This document shows positions 47,575 through 56,063 of a DNA stretch of 64,000 nucleotides, piece after piece. The notes under the pieces are model-generated. The model ran no database searches. It had not been told where the DNA came from and saw nothing but the letters and a program-made list of their open reading frames with translations. How positions within the stretch are numbered: position 1 is the first letter of the stretch; each line of letters begins with the position of its first letter. Position numbers and translations under genes: made by a program. The stretch is from Trebonia kvetii (lineage in GTDB: Bacteria > Actinomycetota > Actinomycetes > Streptosporangiales > Streptosporangiaceae). The stretch lies in assembly GCF_007827045.1 (NCBI RefSeq), contig NZ_RPFW01000004.1, positions 496,001 through 560,000 of the forward strand. Direction: 5' to 3'.

Positions 47575-47620
47575 GGTGCTGAGGAACACGGTGCTTCAGG
47601 AACACGGTGCTAAGGAACAC
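47575..47620 (+). repeat. Three tandem 15-16 bp repeats in the divIVA leader
   Basis: GGTGCTGAGGAACAC (47575-47589), GGTGCTTCAGGAACAC (47590-47605) and GGTGCTAAGGAACAC (47606-47620) are head to tail. Each contains AGGAAC, a ribosome-site-like core, but the true divIVA site (GAGGAGA) is 12 bp further on. Could act on translation or be a regulator site. Confidence 0.8.
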
Positions 47621-47644
47621 AACCAAGCGCGCCGAGGAGACAAG

Positions 47645-48481
47645 ATGCCGCTGACGCCCGCGGATGTGCGGAACAAGCAGTTCAGTACGACCAGGCTCCG
47701 GCCTGGATACGACGAGGAAGAAGTTGACGCCTTCCTCGACGAGGTCGAGGCTGAGCTTGACCGGTTGATCCAGGAGAACGAAGAGCTCCGGGCGAAGCTG
47801 GCCGAGGTCCTGCGCGGCGGAGGGAAGCCAGCCATGGCGCTGAGCTCTCCGCTGTCCGACCCGAAGCCGGACATGATGATGTCCGAGCCGCCGATGGAGT
47901 CGCGTCGGCCCGAGCCCATGATGATGGACCGGATGCACCACCCGGTCGAGGACAACATGGATACGGCAGCCCGCGTGCTCTCACTGGCGCAGCAGACGGC
48001 CGACCAGGCCATTGCCGACGCTCGCCGCGAAGCGGACGAGACTCTCGGCAGGGCGCGCCGCGAGGCTGACGAGGTGCTCACCAAGGCTCGCCGCCAGGCA
48101 GAGCAGATCACCGGTGACGCCAGGGCCCGCGCCGAGTCTCTGGAGCGGGACGCGCAGGAGCGGCACCGCCAGGCGATGGGTTCGCTGGTGACCCAGCGCG
48201 AGGAGCTCGAGCGCCGGGTGGACGACCTGCGTGCCTTCGAGCGTGAGTACCGCAGCAGGCTCAAGGCGTACCTGGAGGGTCAGCTCCGCGACCTTGAGGC
48301 CGGTGTCACCGACAGTGGCACGTTCCCGGCGATGCCGCCCTCGGCGGCGCCCACCCCGCCGCAGCTTCCGGCCGGCCTCGGCCAGCCTGCGCTGCGCACC
48401 GGAGTGTCTGGCTCCGCACCGACGACGGCTCAGTACGCGGTTCCCGAGCACGCGGGCGGCTTCCGCCCAGACGGCCGCTAA
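47645..48481 (+). CDS. divIVA: Polar growth protein DivIVA/Wag31
   Basis: Coiled-coil scaffold that marks poles and curved membrane and directs tip growth. 278 residues. The N-terminal lipid-binding domain is MPLTPADVRNKQFSTTRLRPGYDEEEVDAFLDEVE (blocks TPADVRNKQF and GYDEEEVDAFLDEV). Two coiled coils, about residues 38-58 and 100-215 (rich in ADEVLTKARRQAEQI-like heptads), are separated by a Pro/Met-rich linker (KPDMMMSEPPMESRRPEPMMM). The start ATG 47645 has GAGGAGA; the frame is open to 47546 but only this start gives the conserved N-terminus. Confidence 0.95.
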   Translation: MPLTPADVRNKQFSTTRLRPGYDEEEVDAFLDEVEAELDRLIQENEELRAKLAEVLRGGGKPAMALSSPLSDPKPDMMMSEPPMESRRPEPMMMDRMHHPVEDNMDTAARVLSLAQQTADQAIADARREADETLGRARREADEVLTKARRQAEQITGDARARAESLERDAQERHRQAMGSLVTQREELERRVDDLRAFEREYRSRLKAYLEGQLRDLEAGVTDSGTFPAMPPSAAPTPPQLPAGLGQPALRTGVSGSAPTTAQYAVPEHAGGFRPDGR

Positions 48482-48533
48482 CCGCACGGGATAGGCAGTA
48501 ACCCCGGCGCGTCCGGACACAAGGAGACAACAG

Positions 48534-50291
48534 GTGATCCGGTTCAGCGCCGCACTGGTCGCGGTTGCTATCGGGGTGCTTATTGGTGGCATCGCCACCA
48601 GCAAGCTGCTGCTCGTCTACATCGCGATTGTGGTGAGCGCGGTGGCGCTCGTCGCCCTCGCGATCGGGGTCGTGCTTAAGCGCGAGGAGCTTTTCGGGGA
48701 GGAACGGGGGTTTGTGCCCGCTAACGCGGGCGCCAGCCCCGTTCTGCCTGCCGTCGCCGGCGATAGGGGCGGCGACGGCCAGGAGCAGGCACCGCAGGGC
48801 GTGCGTGAGGCACGGCCTGCCGCTCCATTCCCTGAGCCGGTGCCCGCGCCCAGCGCACAGCCGAGCACGTCAGGCGGGCGCTCGTCCGACCCGGCGCCAC
48901 CCTGGGAAAGCAAGCCCGCGCAAGACCCGTGGGCGCGCCAGCAGCCTCAGCCGGCCCAGGCAGGCTGGCAGGCCGCCGACCGGGACAGCCGTCAGCCGTG
49001 GCCGCCGGCCGCGCAGGACCCTCGCCGGCCCGCGGCCGCGGGTGCGTCTGCGTCCGGGTCGTCATCCGGTGTCCGCGGCGGCTGGAACGCCCCCGAGGCC
49101 GACGATGCCGCCCGCGCGCGGCAAGCCCAGGGATGGCACGCCGCCACCCCCGGCGCGGGAGCGAATTCCGCGGCCGGAACGAATCCCGGTGCCGGAGCGA
49201 GTTCTGGCGCCGGAACGCGTTCCGGCGCGGGGACGGCCCCGCCTAGCTGGTTCGACCGGCCGGCGGAACCGCCGACCGGCGCGGGTTCTTCCCGTCCCGC
49301 TAGGGCGGGATCGGGATCGGGATCGTCCGACGGTGGCTGGTCCTGGTCGAACCGGGACTCCGCCGACAGCCGCAAGGACTCCGCGTCCGGCAAGGCCTCA
49401 GGCGCGCCAGGCGATGCGCCGACCCGTGCCCAGCCCGTGCTCGACGCGACCCGAGCCGAGCCCGCGCTTGACGCGACCCGCGCCGAGCCCGTTCCTGGCG
49501 CGACCAGGGCCGAACCGACCCGCGCCGAACCGACTCGCGCCGAACCCGCTCTCGGCGGCAAGCGCCCAGGCGAGCAGGCCGCGGATGGCCGCGGCGGCGA
49601 CGACCGCCCGTCGGGCGACGCGCCCAAGTCGGCCGACGACGAGGCGGCAGTCTCGCCAGCCACCGCCGCGAAGAGCCCAGCCGCCGCCGCGAAGAGCACG
49701 GGCACCTCTAGCGCGCGTGACTCGAGCACGAGCGACTCGACGGCAGACGACTCAAGCGCGAGCGATGCGAGCACCGGCGACGCGGACGACGACTGGCCCA
49801 CCCGCTATTCCTGGCTCGATGACGATGAGCAAGCGGACGCCGACGAGCCAGCACGCGACCCCGAGCCGTCAACCGTCATCACCCCCGCGGTCACCTCCGC
49901 GGCCAAGGCCGCGGCGGCCGGTGCGGGCAGCGCCGCGGACGAGGACGACGACGCCCCGGGCGACGATGCGCGCGCGGATGACGCTCGCGCTGATGACGCT
50001 CGCGTCGATGACAAGAGCGCCGATGAGGACGCCGACGATGCCGACGATGCCGACCACCCCGAGGATGCCGAGCACGCGTCGCCATCAAGCGACACGGCCG
50101 ACGACGTCGGCACGTCCGACGCGAAGCCCGGGACCGGCCAGGTCACCGTGGTCCCTGGCGTGCCCAGGTATCACGAGCCGAACTGCATCCTTATCCGCTT
50201 CATGCCCGACGACGACGTGCAGAAGATGACGATCCCCGAGGCCAAGGACGCCGGCTGCACCCCCTGCGCCGCCTGCCAGCCCGAGGGATAA
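48534..50291 (+). CDS. Membrane protein with long disordered region and conserved Cys-rich C-terminus
   Basis: 585 residues. Two N-terminal helices (about 3-50: LVAVAIGVLIGGIATSKLLL and AIVVSAVALVALAIGVVL) are followed by about 470 residues of low complexity rich in Ala, Pro, Ser, Asp and Gly, including repeats such as TRAEPALDATRAEP and DDARADDARADDARVDD. The last 50 residues are ordered: VTVVPGVPRYHEPNCILIRF, then MTIPEAKDAGCTPCAACQPEG, with a Cys and a His followed by a CxxC-x-C pattern, probably metal-binding. Such a C-terminus occurs in other actinobacterial proteins next to ileS, but no function is known. The start is GTG 48534 after AAGGAG. Confidence 0.8.
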   Translation: MIRFSAALVAVAIGVLIGGIATSKLLLVYIAIVVSAVALVALAIGVVLKREELFGEERGFVPANAGASPVLPAVAGDRGGDGQEQAPQGVREARPAAPFPEPVPAPSAQPSTSGGRSSDPAPPWESKPAQDPWARQQPQPAQAGWQAADRDSRQPWPPAAQDPRRPAAAGASASGSSSGVRGGWNAPEADDAARARQAQGWHAATPGAGANSAAGTNPGAGASSGAGTRSGAGTAPPSWFDRPAEPPTGAGSSRPARAGSGSGSSDGGWSWSNRDSADSRKDSASGKASGAPGDAPTRAQPVLDATRAEPALDATRAEPVPGATRAEPTRAEPTRAEPALGGKRPGEQAADGRGGDDRPSGDAPKSADDEAAVSPATAAKSPAAAAKSTGTSSARDSSTSDSTADDSSASDASTGDADDDWPTRYSWLDDDEQADADEPARDPEPSTVITPAVTSAAKAAAAGAGSAADEDDDAPGDDARADDARADDARVDDKSADEDADDADDADHPEDAEHASPSSDTADDVGTSDAKPGTGQVTVVPGVPRYHEPNCILIRFMPDDDVQKMTIPEAKDAGCTPCAACQPEG

Positions 50292-50301
50292 CAGCAAGAA
50301 G
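50287..50301 (+). repeat. Dispersed AT-rich motif, copy h
   Basis: GATAACAGCAAGAAG at 50287-50301; the TAA at 50289-50291 is the stop codon of the preceding gene, as in copy a. It is between convergent genes, 40 bp from the ileS stop. On the minus strand GCAAGCTTCTTGC can fold inside the motif, and CCGATC/GATCGG arms (50323-50340) lie nearby. Confidence 0.85.
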
Positions 50302-50340
50302 CTTGCCGTCGCCGCCGAACGCCCGATCCCCGCTGATCGG

Positions 50341-53300
50341 TCAGCCGCCGGCGGCAACTGCCAGCCAGAACCGCAGGCCAAGCCCGTCGTCCGCGAACGC
50401 GTGCCACCCCCCGCCGGAACCAGCGCCGCCGCGGGAACCACCACCATCGCCCGGGCCCGCATCACCGTCCGGATCCGACCCGCGTCCGAACGACACCGCG
50501 AGCACCTCACCGGCGATCAGCGCGCCGTGCGCCTCGAGCGCCGCCTCGACCTCGCCCTCCGGCGAAGCCGAAGTCGAAGCCGAAGTCGACCAGCGCACCA
50601 TGATCCGGTCGCTGACCTTGAGCCCGGCGGACTTGCGCGCGTCCTGGATGAGCCGCACCACCTCGCGGGCGTATCCCTCCGCGCGCAGCTCGCCGGTTAC
50701 CGCTAGGTCCAGGGCCACCGTCTCGCCGCCCGCCGTGGCCACGCCCCAGCCCTCCAGCGGCGTCTGCGTCACCACCAGGTCTTCCGCGGACAGCGTGACC
50801 GACCCGAGCGACGGCACCTCGACGGTGGCGGTCCCGCCGTCGGATGCGATCGCGTGCGCGAGCGAAGCGGGGTCGGCGGCGCGGATCGCGGCTGCCACGG
50901 CAGGGGTCGACGACCCGAACCGGCGCCCGAGCGAGCGGAATTCCGGCTTGACCGTGTGACTGACGAGTTCACGCCCTTCCTCGTCGATCGAGGAGATCGC
51001 GCGGACGTTGAGCTCGTCGGCGATAAGGTCGCGCAGCGCGGGCGCGAGTGAGCCGAATCCCGCGGCGCCCACCAGGGCACGCGACAGCGGCTGCCTGGTC
51101 CGCACAGACGCCGCGGACCGCGCCGACCTGCCAAGCTCGGCGAGCCGCCGGACCAGCGCCATCTGCGAAGACAGCGACGGGTCGATCAGCGCGGCGTCGA
51201 ACGTCGGCCACGACGCGAGGTGCACGGAGCCGGGCTCATCGTCGGGCCGCAGCACGCCCCACAGGTAGTCGGAAAGGAACGGCGTCACCGGCGCGAGCAG
51301 CTTGGTGACCGCCGTCAGCGCGGCGTGCAGGGTGGCGAACGCCGACGCGCCGTCGGCGCTCGCGGGCCCGTCCCAGAATCGCCGACGCGATCGCCGCACG
51401 TACCAGTTGGACAGGTCGTCGATCAGCGCGGCGAGCCGCCGTCCGGCGGCGGCCGTGTCGAACGTCTCAAGCAGCGCGGTCACGTCCCTGACGCAGGCGT
51501 GCACCTCCGACAGCAGCCAGCGGTCGAGCAGCGGCCGATCGGCCGGCGTGGGCGCGCGCCCCGCCGCCTCCGGCGTCCACGGCCCGCCGGACTCAGCAGC
51601 GCCGGACTCAGCAGTGCCGGCCGCATTCGCGTACAGCACGAGGAACGACGCGGTGTTCCAGTAGGTGAGCAGCACCTTCCGCACGATCTCGTCGAGCACG
51701 CCAGGCCCGATCCGCCGCTGCCCCCACGGCGACCCGGACGCGGCGAAGAACCAGCGCACCGCGTCCGCCCCGTGGGAGTCCATCAGTCCCATCGGCTCGA
51801 TGACGTTGCCGAGATGCTTGGACATCTTTCGTCCCTGCTCGTCCATGACGAGCCCGAGGCAGACGACGTTCTCGTACGCGGACCGCCCGAACACCAGCGT
51901 CCCGACGGCCATCAGCGAGTAGAACCAGCCGCGCGTCTGGTCGATCGCCTCGCAGATGAACTGGGCAGGGTAGGCAGAGGAGAACGACTCGGCGTTCCGG
52001 TGCGGCGCACCCCACTGCGCGAACGGCATCGATCCCGAGTCGAACCAGACGTCGGTCACCTCGGGCACCCGCACGGCGGCAAGCCCGCAGGCAGGGCAGG
52101 GGAACGTCACGTCGTCCACGTAGGGCCGGTGCGGGTCGAGCCCCGACAGGTCGCGCCCGGCGAGCCCGCCGAGCTCGGCGAGCGACCCGACGCAGGTCAC
52201 GTGCTCCGACGGGCACTCCCACAGCGGCAGCGGGGTGCCCCAGTACCTGGTCCGCGACAGCGACCAGTCCACGTTGTTGCGCAGCCACTCGCCGTACCTG
52301 CCGTCCTTGATCGCGGGCGGCTGCCAGTTGGTCTTCTCGTTCTCCGCGAGCAGCTGGTCCTTGACCGCCGTCGTCCTGATGTACCACGAGGGCAGCGCGT
52401 AATACAGCAGCGTGGTGCCGCACCGCCAGCAGTGCGGGTAGCTGTGCACGTGCCGCTCGGCGGCGAACAGCAGGCCGCGCTCGGCGAGGTCCGCGGTCAG
52501 CGGCTCGTCGGCGTCCTTGAAGAACAGCCCGCCGACAAGCGGCAGCCCCTCCGTGAACCGTCCGTCCGGACGCACGGGATTCACCACCGGCATCGCGTTG
52601 GCGCGGATGGCCGCCAGGTCGTCGGCGCCGAATGCCGGCGCCATGTGCACCAGGCCCGTCCCGTCCTCCGTTGTCACGAAGGTGCCGCTCACCACCCGGT
52701 GGGCACCGGGAATATCGACGATCCGGAACGGTGGAGTGTATTTCGCCCCAAGCAACTCCGCGCCCCGGAGCGTGGTGAGCACATGCCAGCCGTCGCCGAG
52801 CACGCGCGGCCAGAGCGCCTCGGCGACCACCACCTTGTCACCGTCACCAGACTTGCGGGCGACGACGTACTCGACGTCCGGGTGCACGGCGATCGCGGTG
52901 TTGGACACAAGCGTCCACGGCGTCGTCGTCCAGACCAGCAGGTCGGCGCCGACGAGGTGCGAGTTCGCGCCATCGGGGACGTCGGTAATACGGAACCGCA
53001 CCGTGACCGATGGGTCGGCGACCTCGCGGTACACGTCGGGCTGGCCCATCTCGTGGTCGGAAAGCGGCGTGCCGCACCGCGGGCAGTACGGGCTGATCCG
53101 GAAATCCCGCACCAGCAGGCCCTTGTCGTAGATGCTCTTCAGCGCCCACCAGACCGACTCGACGTAGGACGCGTCCATGGTGCGGTAGGCGGTCGACAGG
53201 TCGATCCAGTAGCCCATCCGGGTGGTGAGCGCGGAGAACGCGTCCACGTGCCGCAGCACCGACTCGCGGCACCGCTCGTTGAACTCGGCGACGCCGTAGG

Positions 53301-53673
53301 CCTCGATGTCCTTCTTGCCGGAAAGGCCCAGTTCCTTCTCGACGGCGACCTCGACGGGCAGCCCGTGGCAGTCCCAGCCGGCCTTGCGGACGACGTGGAA
53401 GCCCTGCATGGTCTTGAACCGCGGGAACAGGTCCTTGAACACGCGGGCCTCGATGTGGTGCACGCCCGGCATGCCGTTCGCGGTCGGCGGGCCCTCATAG
53501 AACGTCCACCGTGGCGCGCCTTCTGTCTGCCGCAGCGAGTCGTCGAACGTGCGGTCCTTGTTCCACCTGGCGAGCATCTCGTGCTCGATCGCGGGCAGGT
53601 CAGGCTGGGCAGGCAGCGCGGGCATCGGCCCGCCTGGCTGGCGCTGCGCGGCCTGGTCCTTCAGATCCGACAC
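50341..53673 (-). CDS. ileS: Isoleucyl-tRNA synthetase
   Basis: Charges tRNA-Ile and edits Val; class I synthetase of 1110 residues. The HIGH motif is EGPPTANGMPGVHHIEARVFKD (blocks PPTANGMPGVHH), the KMSKS motif is GRKMSKHLGNVIEP, and the CP1 editing domain lies between (TTPWTLVSNTAIAVHPDVEYVV). WFDSGSMPFAQWG and a CxxC pair (YPHCWRCGTTLLYY) are also visible. This is the eukaryote-like clade usual in actinobacteria. The start is taken as GTG 53673; ATG 53625 is an alternative. Its upstream region is occupied by a duplicated palindromic repeat, and no T-box is recognised. Confidence 0.96.
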   Translation of the reverse strand: MSDLKDQAAQRQPGGPMPALPAQPDLPAIEHEMLARWNKDRTFDDSLRQTEGAPRWTFYEGPPTANGMPGVHHIEARVFKDLFPRFKTMQGFHVVRKAGWDCHGLPVEVAVEKELGLSGKKDIEAYGVAEFNERCRESVLRHVDAFSALTTRMGYWIDLSTAYRTMDASYVESVWWALKSIYDKGLLVRDFRISPYCPRCGTPLSDHEMGQPDVYREVADPSVTVRFRITDVPDGANSHLVGADLLVWTTTPWTLVSNTAIAVHPDVEYVVARKSGDGDKVVVAEALWPRVLGDGWHVLTTLRGAELLGAKYTPPFRIVDIPGAHRVVSGTFVTTEDGTGLVHMAPAFGADDLAAIRANAMPVVNPVRPDGRFTEGLPLVGGLFFKDADEPLTADLAERGLLFAAERHVHSYPHCWRCGTTLLYYALPSWYIRTTAVKDQLLAENEKTNWQPPAIKDGRYGEWLRNNVDWSLSRTRYWGTPLPLWECPSEHVTCVGSLAELGGLAGRDLSGLDPHRPYVDDVTFPCPACGLAAVRVPEVTDVWFDSGSMPFAQWGAPHRNAESFSSAYPAQFICEAIDQTRGWFYSLMAVGTLVFGRSAYENVVCLGLVMDEQGRKMSKHLGNVIEPMGLMDSHGADAVRWFFAASGSPWGQRRIGPGVLDEIVRKVLLTYWNTASFLVLYANAAGTAESGAAESGGPWTPEAAGRAPTPADRPLLDRWLLSEVHACVRDVTALLETFDTAAAGRRLAALIDDLSNWYVRRSRRRFWDGPASADGASAFATLHAALTAVTKLLAPVTPFLSDYLWGVLRPDDEPGSVHLASWPTFDAALIDPSLSSQMALVRRLAELGRSARSAASVRTRQPLSRALVGAAGFGSLAPALRDLIADELNVRAISSIDEEGRELVSHTVKPEFRSLGRRFGSSTPAVAAAIRAADPASLAHAIASDGGTATVEVPSLGSVTLSAEDLVVTQTPLEGWGVATAGGETVALDLAVTGELRAEGYAREVVRLIQDARKSAGLKVSDRIMVRWSTSASTSASPEGEVEAALEAHGALIAGEVLAVSFGRGSDPDGDAGPGDGGGSRGGAGSGGGWHAFADDGLGLRFWLAVAAGG

Positions 53674-54101
53674 TCGGTACGCCCCCGATCTATCTCCCGG
53701 GGGGACGACCCCCCCGTACCCCGCCGGGTTGCGCGCCCGATGGCAAAAAGCGCCATCGTATCGGGCGCGCAACCCGGCCCTCCTCCGGGGGGACGACCCC
53801 CCGTACCCCCCGGGGGTCCTCGCCCGGCGGCCCGATGGCAGAAAGCGCCATCGTATCGGGCCGCCGTGCTGCGGCGGTTGCCGCTGGCCCCCGCCGGACG
53901 CACTGATATTCCCCGGGGTGGTTCTCTGCCAGGGGCGAATCGTGGAATGTCTGACGCGCCCTGGAATGTTTGCCTCTCGTGGATGCCGGCGACGGCACCG
54001 CTTGCACGCGCCGTTCAGCTATTACCGAACGAGTTTGCGGGTAAGCCTGCCGAGCCGTATCCTCCGTTGTCTGTCCGAATCTACGATCCGAGGAACCGAA
54101 T
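53674..54101. other. ileS-traR spacer
   Basis: A 428-bp divergent spacer. The ileS-proximal 192 bp is filled by two copies of a composite repeat (53696-53865). The rest (53870-54101) is ordinary sequence with short imperfect repeats (GGAATGT twice, 53942 and 53962) and a GAGGAA ribosome site for the traR-like gene. The conserved T-box sequence (TGGNACCGCG type) expected for a regulated ileS was looked for on the minus strand and not found. Confidence 0.6.
53696..53865. repeat. Tandem duplicate of a composite palindromic repeat (copies 2 and 3) in the ileS leader
   Basis: Unit 1: CCCGGGGGGACGACCCCCCC (53696-53715), GTACCCC, then a perfect 19-bp inverted repeat, GCCGGGTTGCGCGCCCGAT (53723-53741) with ATCGGGCGCGCAACCCGGC (53760-53778), enclosing GGC-AAAAAGC-GCC-ATCGT. 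Unit 2, about 88 bp further: CCGGGGGGACGACCCCCC (53785-53802), GTACCCC, then GGCGGCCCGAT (53826-53836) with ATCGGGCCGCC (53855-53865) enclosing GGC-AGAAAGC-GCC-ATCGT. Core and bulge are conserved while outer stems differ but stay complementary. The repeat starts 22 bp upstream of the ileS start. Confidence 0.9.
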
Positions 54102-54518
54102 ATGACCGCTGCGCCTTACAGCGCCGCCGATCTGCCGGTGCGGCCGGGCGAGGAGCCGTGGTCCGATGCCGAGCTCGGCCAGCTCCGCGTCGAGCTTGAG
54201 AAGGAAGCGGTCGCGCTGCGCGCCGAGCTTGGCGAGTCGCAGGCGCAGATCGCCGCCCGCCTGGGCGACGCGGCGACCGAAGCCGGGGACGATGAGGCCG
54301 ACGCTAGCTCTAAGCTGTTCGAGCGGGAGCATGAGCTCGCGCTCAGCAACAACACGCGCGAGCTGCTCGAGCAGACCGAGCACGCCCTGGTGCGGATCGA
54401 GGCCGGAACATATGGAGTGTGCGAATCGTGCGGCAAGCCGATAGGGAAGGCGCGGCTGCAGGCGTTTCCGCGCGCGACCCTCTGCGTGACGTGCAAGCAG
54501 CGCCAGGAACGCCGCTGA
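54102..54518 (+). CDS. TraR/DksA-type zinc-finger protein
   Basis: 138 residues. A helical N-terminal half (SDAELGQLRVELEKEAVALRAEL, then LSNNTRELLEQTEHALVRIEAGTYG) is followed by a C4 zinc finger, CESCGKPIGKARLQAFP and LCVTCK. DksA-type proteins bind the RNA polymerase secondary channel; the actinobacterial members before lspA are poorly studied. The start ATG 54102 has GAGGAA. The 3' end overlaps the lspA start by about 28 bp. Confidence 0.92.
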   Translation: MTAAPYSAADLPVRPGEEPWSDAELGQLRVELEKEAVALRAELGESQAQIAARLGDAATEAGDDEADASSKLFEREHELALSNNTRELLEQTEHALVRIEAGTYGVCESCGKPIGKARLQAFPRATLCVTCKQRQERR

Positions 54519-55117
54519 CCTCCGCGGGTACGCCCGAGGGCGAGCCGGCGCGTACCAAGACGCGGCGGGTGGCCGTGCTTGCCGCCGTCGCCGCGTTCGT
54601 GCTCGCCGCCGACGTCGTGAGCAAGGCGCTCGTGGTCGCGCACCTGCGGCCCGACCAGCCGGTCCACCTGCTCGGCGATGTGCTGATGCTGTGGCTGACA
54701 AGGAACCCGGGCGCGGCGTTCAGCGTCGGCACCGGCGAGACGATCGTGTTCACGGCGATCGCGCTCGCGGTCGTCGTCTACATCGCGCGGACCGCGCGAA
54801 AGCTTTACTCAGTGGGCTGGGCGGTCGCCCTCGGGCTGCTGCTCGGCGGCGCGATGGGCAATCTGGGCGACCGCATCTTCCGCGCGCCCGGCCTGTTCCG
54901 CGGCAACGTGGTGGACTGGATCGCGGTGACCAAGTACTACCCGATCTTCAACCTGGCCGACTCCGCCATCGTCTGCGGCGGCATCCTGACGGTCATCCTC
55001 GCGATGCGCGGCTACCACCTGGACGGCACGCGCGGCGAACTGTCTTCCGGGTCGCGGGATTCCGGCACGCAAACAGGCAATCAGGCGGACACGGGCGCGG
55101 AGTCGGCGGGCCGGTGA
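54491..55117 (+). CDS. lspA: Lipoprotein signal peptidase
   Basis: Aspartic membrane protease that cleaves prolipoproteins after lipidation; the lipoprotein at 56064 in this window is a likely substrate. About 208 residues, four helices. The catalytic Asp residues are in GGAMGNLGDRIF and FNLADSAIVCGG; the LTRNPGAAFSVG loop is conserved. The start is uncertain: GTG 54491 lies inside traR and gives a 30-residue lead; the frame is open to 54419. The C-terminus has a hydrophilic Ser/Gly/Thr tail. The stop overlaps the rluD start (GTGA). Confidence 0.94.
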   Translation: MQAAPGTPLTSAGTPEGEPARTKTRRVAVLAAVAAFVLAADVVSKALVVAHLRPDQPVHLLGDVLMLWLTRNPGAAFSVGTGETIVFTAIALAVVVYIARTARKLYSVGWAVALGLLLGGAMGNLGDRIFRAPGLFRGNVVDWIAVTKYYPIFNLADSAIVCGGILTVILAMRGYHLDGTRGELSSGSRDSGTQTGNQADTGAESAGR

Positions 55118-56049
55118 GCGCGGGCGAGCGGCTCGTCTTCGTCCCTGAGGGACTCGACGGGGAACGCCTTGACGCCGCCATCGCCCGGATGTTCGGCTTC
55201 TCGCGCACCGGCGCGGCCGACCTGATCGCCGCGGGCGACGTGCTCCTCGACGGCAGGCAGGCGATGAAATCCGACCGGGTGACGGCGGGCGCCGAGCTGT
55301 CGGTCGTCCTGCCGCCCCCGCCGGGCGCCGAGCCGGCGGTCATCGCCGAGCCGGTCCCCGGCATGGGAATCGTCTACGAGGACGACGACATCGTGGTGGT
55401 CGACAAGCCCCGCGGCGTGGCGGCGCACCCGACACCCGGCTGGACCGGGCCGACGGTGATCGGCGGACTGCTCGGTGCCGGGCACCGGGTTGCCACCAGC
55501 GGTGCGGCCGAGCGGCAGGGCATCGTGCACCGGCTTGACGCGAACACCACGGGCGTCATGGTCGTCGCCAAGAGCGAGCCCGCCTACAGCGCGCTGAAGC
55601 AGGCCTTCAGGGACCGCACCGTGTCCAAGACCTATCACGCGCTCATCCAGGGCCACCCCGACCCGCTGCGCGGCACGATCGACGCGCCGATCGGCCGTCA
55701 TCCGTCGGGCGACGGCCGCTTCGCGGTTGTCGCGGATGGGCGGCCATCCGTCACGCACTATGACACCCTAGAAGCGTTCCGTGCCGCGTCGCTGGTCAGC
55801 GTGGGCCTGGAGACCGGCCGTACCCACCAGATCCGGGTGCATATGGCTGCGCTGCGCCACCCGTGCTGCGGCGACCTGCTGTACGGCGCCGATCCGGTGC
55901 TCGCGGCCCACCTGGGCCTGACGCGCCAGTGGCTACACGCGGTTCGCCTGTCATTCGAGCATCCGGCCACCGGCCGGGAGGTTACCTTCGAGTCGCCGTA
56001 CCCCGACGACCTCGCGCACGCACTGGAAGTCCTCGCAACGGAAAGCTAG
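55114..56049 (+). CDS. rluD: RluA/RluD-family rRNA pseudouridine synthase
   Basis: Isomerises uridines in 23S rRNA. 311 residues: N-terminal S4-like domain (LDAAIARMFGFSRTGAADLI, GDVLLDGR), then the catalytic domain with IVHRLDANTTGVMVVAKS (catalytic Asp in HRLD), RTVSKTYHALIQG, TGRTHQIRVHMAALRHP and GDLLYG. The start GTG 55114 overlaps the lspA stop, a coupling that is usual for actinobacteria. Confidence 0.94.
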   Translation: MSAGERLVFVPEGLDGERLDAAIARMFGFSRTGAADLIAAGDVLLDGRQAMKSDRVTAGAELSVVLPPPPGAEPAVIAEPVPGMGIVYEDDDIVVVDKPRGVAAHPTPGWTGPTVIGGLLGAGHRVATSGAAERQGIVHRLDANTTGVMVVAKSEPAYSALKQAFRDRTVSKTYHALIQGHPDPLRGTIDAPIGRHPSGDGRFAVVADGRPSVTHYDTLEAFRAASLVSVGLETGRTHQIRVHMAALRHPCCGDLLYGADPVLAAHLGLTRQWLHAVRLSFEHPATGREVTFESPYPDDLAHALEVLATES

Positions 56050-56063
56050 CTCCTACGGAGGGC

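Noticed and set aside
53696..53865. CRISPR array in the ileS leader
   Set aside because: Only two units, each palindromic over its whole length with no unique spacers and no cas genes nearby.
53674..54101. T-box riboswitch in the ileS leader
   Set aside because: Expected from other actinobacteria, but neither the T-box consensus nor a specifier stem could be recognised; only the repeat hairpins are there.
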